From NCBI GenBank assembly GCA_012963565.1, contig DTVJ01000065.1, forward strand, positions 1 through 9,002: a stretch of DNA of 9,002 bases, in the 5' to 3' direction. The notes below the pieces were generated by a model, which saw only the letters and a list, made by a program, of their open reading frames with translations, made no database searches and was not told the DNA's origin. Positions 5,900-9,002 of this stretch are shown here, piece after piece; within the stretch, counting starts at the first letter, position 1, and every line of letters begins with the position of its first letter. A program made the position numbers and the translations under genes. The DNA is from Piscirickettsiaceae bacterium (lineage in GTDB: Bacteria > Pseudomonadota > Gammaproteobacteria > PS1 > Pseudothioglobaceae).

Positions 5900-7150
5900 A
5901 TGAATCGAACCCTCTACAGCCTGCTAGGTTACTTACTTTTGCCAGTGATGGTTTTTCGATTAGTCATTAAAGGTATAAAAACTCCACCTTATCGTCAACG
6001 AATTAGCGAAAGGCTCGGCTTTATATCGAAAATACCCGTACCAATTATTTGGGTGCATTGCGTCTCTGTTGGAGAATTTAGAGCAGCCATTGTATTGATT
6101 GATGCACTGATAATCAATCATCCTGATCACAGAGTTCTAGTAACTACAACCACACCAACTGGCTCGCAAGCAGTAAAAGATCACTATCAAAACGAAGTGT
6201 TGCATTTTTACTTTCCATTTGATTTACCGCTAATTGTTAAGCGCTATATCAAACAGATCAATCCTAAAATTTGTATTTTATTAGAAACAGAAATTTGGCC
6301 AAATCTTGTACATACACTTCATAAAAACAATATTCCAACGCTACTGGTTAACGCGCGTCTGTCGCAACGTTCTTTAAAAAAATATCAAAAATTTGCAGCA
6401 AAACTTGCTAAACAAACCTTAAACAAATTCAGTGTGATAGCCACCCAAAATCAAAACTCTGCCAATCGTTTTATTGAATTGGGTGCAGAGAACAACAAAG
6501 TAATCATAGCGGGCAATATTAAATTTGATCAAAATCCCAATGCTGATAAAACCATAAGTAACAAATTAAAATCAATCGTAGGTCAACGCAAAGTAGTAGT
6601 TTTTGCTAGCACTCATCAAGGTGAGGAAGAAAAAATTATCAACGCTTATTTGCAGCATAAGGATATTATTGATGCCTTGTTAATCCTTATTCCAAGGCAT
6701 CCTGAACGCTTTAATGAAGTACACAAATTAATACAAAAAAATGATATTAGTACTATTAAGCGTTCCACAAATAAGTCTTGTAAGGATACTCAAATATTAC
6801 TGGGTGATTCTATGGGCGAGATGATGAGCTATTTTGATATCAGTGATATTGTATTTATGGGTGGTAGCCTTAATAACACCGGTGGGCATAATATGCTTGA
6901 ACCTGCGGCGCTGGCTAAGCCCACCCTATTTGGACCTAATGTATTTAACTTTGCAGAGATATCATCAGACTTACTCGATCAACAAGCTGCTATTCAAGTA
7001 CAAAATGCTGACGAGCTATTTGAGCAAATAGCAATACTACTCAATGACGATATTAAATCCAAAACCCTTGGTGAGAATGCTCAACGCTACTTTTTGAGCA
7101 AACAAGGCGCAGTTGACAACCTAATTCAACAAGTTAAGTTATTCTTGTAA
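5900..7150 (+). CDS. waaA: 3-deoxy-D-manno-octulosonic acid (Kdo) transferase
   Basis: WaaA (KdtA) adds Kdo from CMP-Kdo to the lipid A precursor at the cytoplasmic face of the inner membrane, starting the LPS inner core. The 416 residues match the family (E. coli 425). A hydrophobic N-terminal anchor lies at about 5-23. The GT-B N-lobe has WVHCVSVGEFRAA with the catalytic glutamate (Glu59), TTTTPTGSQAV at 82-92, FPFDLP at 105-110, ILLETEIWPN at 126-135 and NARLSQRS at 151-158. The C-lobe has AGNIKFD at 204-210, FASTHQGEEE at 235-244, IPRHPERF at 264-271, and the CMP-Kdo binding stretch around GGSLNNTGGHNMLEPA at 321-336. The ATG at 5900 gives the expected MNRTLYSLLGY opening; its ribosome site is weak and no clear -10/-35 pair is seen. 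The number of Kdo residues it adds cannot be told from sequence. Its 3' end overlaps the convergent hydrolase gene by 12 bases. Confidence 0.96.
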   Translation: MNRTLYSLLGYLLLPVMVFRLVIKGIKTPPYRQRISERLGFISKIPVPIIWVHCVSVGEFRAAIVLIDALIINHPDHRVLVTTTTPTGSQAVKDHYQNEVLHFYFPFDLPLIVKRYIKQINPKICILLETEIWPNLVHTLHKNNIPTLLVNARLSQRSLKKYQKFAAKLAKQTLNKFSVIATQNQNSANRFIELGAENNKVIIAGNIKFDQNPNADKTISNKLKSIVGQRKVVVFASTHQGEEEKIINAYLQHKDIIDALLILIPRHPERFNEVHKLIQKNDISTIKRSTNKSCKDTQILLGDSMGEMMSYFDISDIVFMGGSLNNTGGHNMLEPAALAKPTLFGPNVFNFAEISSDLLDQQAAIQVQNADELFEQIAILLNDDIKSKTLGENAQRYFLSKQGAVDNLIQQVKLFL

Positions 7151-8029
7151 ATGCTTTCTGACAAAAGCAGCGGTTCTTTGGTTAGCATCTTTGGTTGCTA
7201 AATCATCAGCAAAGGTTCTAACATGCACAGGCCTAAAATCAAAACCTCGGCCAATACCTGGGTACATAATTAACTCAGCATCTATATTTCTTTCTTTTAG
7301 AACGTTGATACCAGCCATGATAGGTCTAATGCGTTGATATTGATCATGCTCACCAATGAAGACCAATGTAGGTACACTTAACTCATTTAACTCTGGTGCG
7401 TACTGATATATTTGCTTAGCTTCTGAGGCGTTAGGATCTTGCCAATGCGGATAATACGATACATAACAAGCTACTTGATTAGCCTGTTTATCATGCGTTA
7501 CCAACGCCTTTAGTGTCATGTAACCACCACGAGTATGAGAAACTGCACAAATCTTATGACCTAGGATGTCTGAACGCTGCAATAAATAATCAACGCCTTT
7601 TGCAACATGTGAATCATAGATATATTTATGCTCAATAGGCATATTAGATTCCATATAAGTACCAAACATATCTGGTGCAAGCACAATAAATCCTCTTGCT
7701 GCTAAACGCTTCACACGTGGTAATGTCCAATCATCCAAGCCTCGACGTCCATGCTGGAACAACACAGGTAAATACTTACCCGGTTTTTTTGGTTTAAATA
7801 AATATGCCTCAACCTCAACATCATCATCCATATAAGTAATGCTTTCCATTGAAACTTCATGATTTTGAGGGGTAGGAAGTTGACCTTCTTTCCACCACGC
7901 ATCATCCCACCAACGTTTCTCTTCGTCCTGAGGATAATTGACTTCCACCCATGGTTTCGAAGGATGGGGTACTGCCAAAGCAAAAGTAGAAATTAATAGA
8001 AAAATAAATAAACTAGATATGTGCTTCAT
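7139..8029 (-). CDS. Exported alpha/beta hydrolase-fold (dienelactone hydrolase-like) protein with altered catalytic triad
   Basis: This 296-residue protein has a signal peptide (MKHISSLFIFLLISTFALA, likely cleaved after Ala19), so it should act in the periplasm or outside. A Trp- and charge-rich segment follows (WWDDAWW at 40-46). Then comes an alpha/beta hydrolase domain: VLFQHGRRGLDDW at 89-101, ARGFIVLAPDMFG at 111-123, nucleophile elbow region CAVSHTRGGY at 161-170, VPTLVFIGEHD at 219-229, and YPGIGRGFDF at 256-265. In the family the elbow is G-x-[SC]-x-G-G and the last motif is YPGAGHGFD. Here the nucleophile position is Thr166 and the histidine position is Arg261; the acid Asp229 remains. 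It may be a non-catalytic binding protein or use other residues, so the substrate is not predictable. It converges with waaA (12-base overlap) and diverges from the small Cys-rich gene. The ATG at 8029 lacks a good ribosome site. The fold is well supported; activity is not. Confidence 0.85.
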   Translation of the reverse strand: MKHISSLFIFLLISTFALAVPHPSKPWVEVNYPQDEEKRWWDDAWWKEGQLPTPQNHEVSMESITYMDDDVEVEAYLFKPKKPGKYLPVLFQHGRRGLDDWTLPRVKRLAARGFIVLAPDMFGTYMESNMPIEHKYIYDSHVAKGVDYLLQRSDILGHKICAVSHTRGGYMTLKALVTHDKQANQVACYVSYYPHWQDPNASEAKQIYQYAPELNELSVPTLVFIGEHDQYQRIRPIMAGINVLKERNIDAELIMYPGIGRGFDFRPVHVRTFADDLATKDANQRTAAFVRKHLQE

Positions 8030-8154
8030 AATAATAAGAAATTATAAAAATAATAATTCATTATACACAGCAAAAAAATATTATCATTCAGCGAAAATAG
8101 ACTTATCTATAATAAAATACTTCACTATAAATAAAACCATAATAGGACAAAAAC
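8030..8154. promoter_or_regulatory. AT-rich divergent promoter region between hydrolase-like and CopZ-like genes
   Basis: These 125 bases hold no gene. For the minus-strand hydrolase gene, TATAAT occurs at 8060-8065 (predicted leader about 24 bases), and another at 8041-8046 is too close to the ATG. For the plus-strand gene, TATAAT lies at 8108-8113 and TATAAA at 8126-8131. None has a convincing -35 at the right spacing, and such hexamers arise often in AT-rich DNA, so individual start sites are not resolved. That divergent promoters sit here follows mainly from the gene orientation. Confidence 0.45.
8144..8147 (+). promoter_or_regulatory. Ribosome binding site of the CopZ-like gene
   Basis: AGGA stands seven bases before the ATG at 8155 and is one of the few clear Shine-Dalgarno sequences in the window. 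It fixes the start of a gene only 75 codons long and argues that the gene is translated. Confidence 0.65.
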
Positions 8155-8382
8155 ATGGGTTGTTGTAATACTAATATAGATGAAAAACTAGTCTGTTACT
8201 GTTTCAATATTGCCGAAAGTGCTTATGTAAAAGCTCTGAAAGAAGGAAAAGGCAGCGCGTTAAAAGACTTTGTGGTATTTCAAACCAAACACAATTATTG
8301 TAACTGTGAAAACCTTAACCCTTCAAAACAATGTTGCTTGAAGGATTTTAAGGTGTTAGAAAAAAATACAATGAGCGGCTAA
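8155..8382 (+). CDS. Small cysteine-rich protein resembling the CopZ N-terminal metal/[2Fe-2S] domain
   Basis: The 75-residue protein has eight cysteines: Cys3-Cys4, Cys14 and Cys16 (CYCF), Cys49 and Cys51 (CNC), and Cys60-Cys61 (CC). The order CC, CxCF, CxC, NPSxxCC matches what I recall of the CopZ N-terminal domain family. In Archaeoglobus CopZ that domain holds a [2Fe-2S] cluster and a zinc ion in front of a copper-binding HMA domain and can reduce Cu(II). Here the HMA domain is absent, so the domain stands alone. The CxCF segment followed by a helix also recalls Bfd-type ferredoxins, but Bfd has CxxC as its second pair and lacks the CC pairs. It is expected in the cytoplasm. A role in copper or iron handling or electron transfer is inference; no copper ATPase or bacterioferritin gene is nearby. 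A clear AGGA site precedes the ATG. Its stop interleaves with that of convergent thiC. Confidence 0.8.
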   Translation: MGCCNTNIDEKLVCYCFNIAESAYVKALKEGKGSALKDFVVFQTKHNYCNCENLNPSKQCCLKDFKVLEKNTMSG

Positions 8383-8390
8383 GCGCCCTC
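8360..8390 (-). terminator. Possible terminator of thiC overlapping both 3' ends
   Basis: On the minus strand GAGGGC (8390-8385) can pair with GCC(G)CTC (8379-8373) around a five-base loop, six pairs with one bulged G. A seven-base T-run (8366-8360) follows after six further bases. That spacing is longer than in canonical intrinsic terminators, and the whole structure lies within the coding ends of thiC and the CopZ-like gene. The support is therefore weak. Confidence 0.3.
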
Positions 8391-9002
8391 TTTCATATAA
8401 ATTTCACTGTCATTTTCTAAAAACTCTACAGACTTTTTGTCCATCTCAACTTGAATGGCATTAATCTTAGCAATTTCTGCCTTGTCCATGGTTTTAATCT
8501 CTTGTGTGATTTTCATTGAGCAAAATTTAGGGCCGCACATTGAGCAAAAATGCGAAGTTTTAGCCGCTTGCTTAGGCAAGGTCTCGTCATGATACTTACG
8601 TGCTGTATCTGGATCTAGACCCAGATTAAACTGATCTTCCCATCTGAATTCAAAGCGCGCCTTAGAAAGCGCATTATCACGAATCTGCGCACCCGGATGA
8701 CCTTTGGCTAAGTCTGCTGCATGGGCTGCAATCTTATAGGCAATAATGCCTTCCTTAACATCGTCTTGATTTGGTAAACCTAAATGTTCTTTAGGGGTAA
8801 CGTAACAAAGCATGGCGCAACCATACCAACCGATTTGTGCCGCACCAATAGCTGAAGTAATGTGATCATAACCCGGAGCAATATCAGTAGTTAATGGACC
8901 TAATGTGTAAAAGGGTGCTTCACCACACTCATCTAACTGCTTCTCCATATTTTCTTTAATCATCTGCATTGGTACATGACCAGGACCTTCAATAAAGGTT
9001 TG
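8379..9002 (-). CDS. thiC: Phosphomethylpyrimidine synthase ThiC, C-terminal part (5' end outside window)
   Basis: ThiC is a radical-SAM enzyme that rearranges 5-aminoimidazole ribotide to hydroxymethylpyrimidine phosphate in thiamine synthesis. The frame is open to the right edge: reading in from 9002 gives QTFIEGPGHVPMQMIKENM, a hallmark of ThiC, so the methionine at 8969 is internal and not the start. Further motifs are PFYTLGPLTTDIAPGYDH, GAAQIGWYGCAMLCYVTPKEHLGLPN, and the C-terminal cluster motif CSMCGPKFCSMKI (CX2CX4C). The last binds the [4Fe-4S] cluster with spacing peculiar to ThiC. About 207 residues are visible, roughly the C-terminal third of the protein. A TPP riboswitch, often found ahead of thiC, would lie outside the window. 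The TAG stop shares bases with the TAA stop of the convergent CopZ-like gene. Confidence 0.97.
   Translation of the reverse strand, partial: QTFIEGPGHVPMQMIKENMEKQLDECGEAPFYTLGPLTTDIAPGYDHITSAIGAAQIGWYGCAMLCYVTPKEHLGLPNQDDVKEGIIAYKIAAHAADLAKGHPGAQIRDNALSKARFEFRWEDQFNLGLDPDTARKYHDETLPKQAAKTSHFCSMCGPKFCSMKITQEIKTMDKAEIAKINAIQVEMDKKSVEFLENDSEIYMKEGA

Noticed and set aside
7152..7169. TGCTTT/AAAGCA inverted repeat just after waaA as a terminator
   Set aside because: No T-run follows on the plus strand, and on the minus strand it lies inside hydrolase codons with only three T after it; a six-base stem here is likely chance.
8078..8092. ATTATCATT as a Fur-type operator before the CopZ-like gene
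   Set aside because: Only one half-site resembles the Fur consensus; the other arm is an A-run. In such AT-rich DNA this is not enough.
7938..8168. 76-codon plus-strand open frame leading into the CopZ-like gene
   Set aside because: It is antisense to the hydrolase signal peptide, then runs through the AT-rich promoter spacer and overlaps the well-supported CopZ-like start in another frame. Lys/Ile/Asn-rich composition reflects AT-rich DNA.
1..9002. CRISPR array, insertion sequence, prophage, defence or biosynthetic cluster
   Set aside because: No regularly spaced repeats, transposase, integrase, tRNA-associated site or recognisable defence or secondary-metabolite genes are visible; most genes are housekeeping.

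Overview
The window is a compact, AT-rich stretch of chromosome from a Gram-negative bacterium, most likely a gammaproteobacterium. Kdo transferase (WaaA) implies lipopolysaccharide. NfuA has the two-domain gammaproteobacterial architecture. The obgE-proB and folK-panB-panC orders are also common in that class. Short spacers, overlapping genes and low GC would fit a streamlined lineage such as the SUP05/Thioglobus sulfur oxidisers or related symbionts. That placement is an impression from the protein sequences and was not tested by a search. I see no rRNA, tRNA, CRISPR array, insertion sequence, phage gene or integration scar. No gene-free stretch exceeds about 125 bases.

Left part (38-5855, all on the minus strand, read right to left): obgE and proB overlap by 8 bases. 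They are followed by an AT-rich hairpin with a T-tract that probably ends their transcript. Next comes a glycerophosphodiester phosphodiesterase gene with an abnormal C-terminus, then a tight run of folK, panB, panC, nfuA and a four-helix membrane protein of unknown function. folK supplies a folate precursor step. panB and panC make pantoate and pantothenate for coenzyme A. nfuA delivers Fe-S clusters. panD, which would supply beta-alanine, is not here. folK/panB share an ATGA overlap, panB-panC are 13 bases apart and panC-nfuA 2 bases apart, so translation is probably coupled along the run.

Right part (5900-9002): orientations alternate. waaA (plus) diverges from obgE across 44 bases that hold a near-perfect extended -10 promoter for obgE. 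waaA converges with an exported alpha/beta hydrolase-like protein (minus), overlapping it by 12 bases. That protein diverges from a small eight-cysteine protein (plus) resembling the N-terminal metal/[2Fe-2S] domain of CopZ. The small gene converges, with interleaved stop codons, on the 3' part of thiC (minus), which runs off the right edge.

Most genes are ordinary housekeeping functions. The items most worth a second look are the hydrolase-like protein, whose nucleophile position reads Thr and whose catalytic His position reads Arg; the stand-alone CopZ-N-like protein; the shortened phosphodiesterase; and glutamate 5-kinase without its PUA domain. I do not see a clear new multi-gene system.
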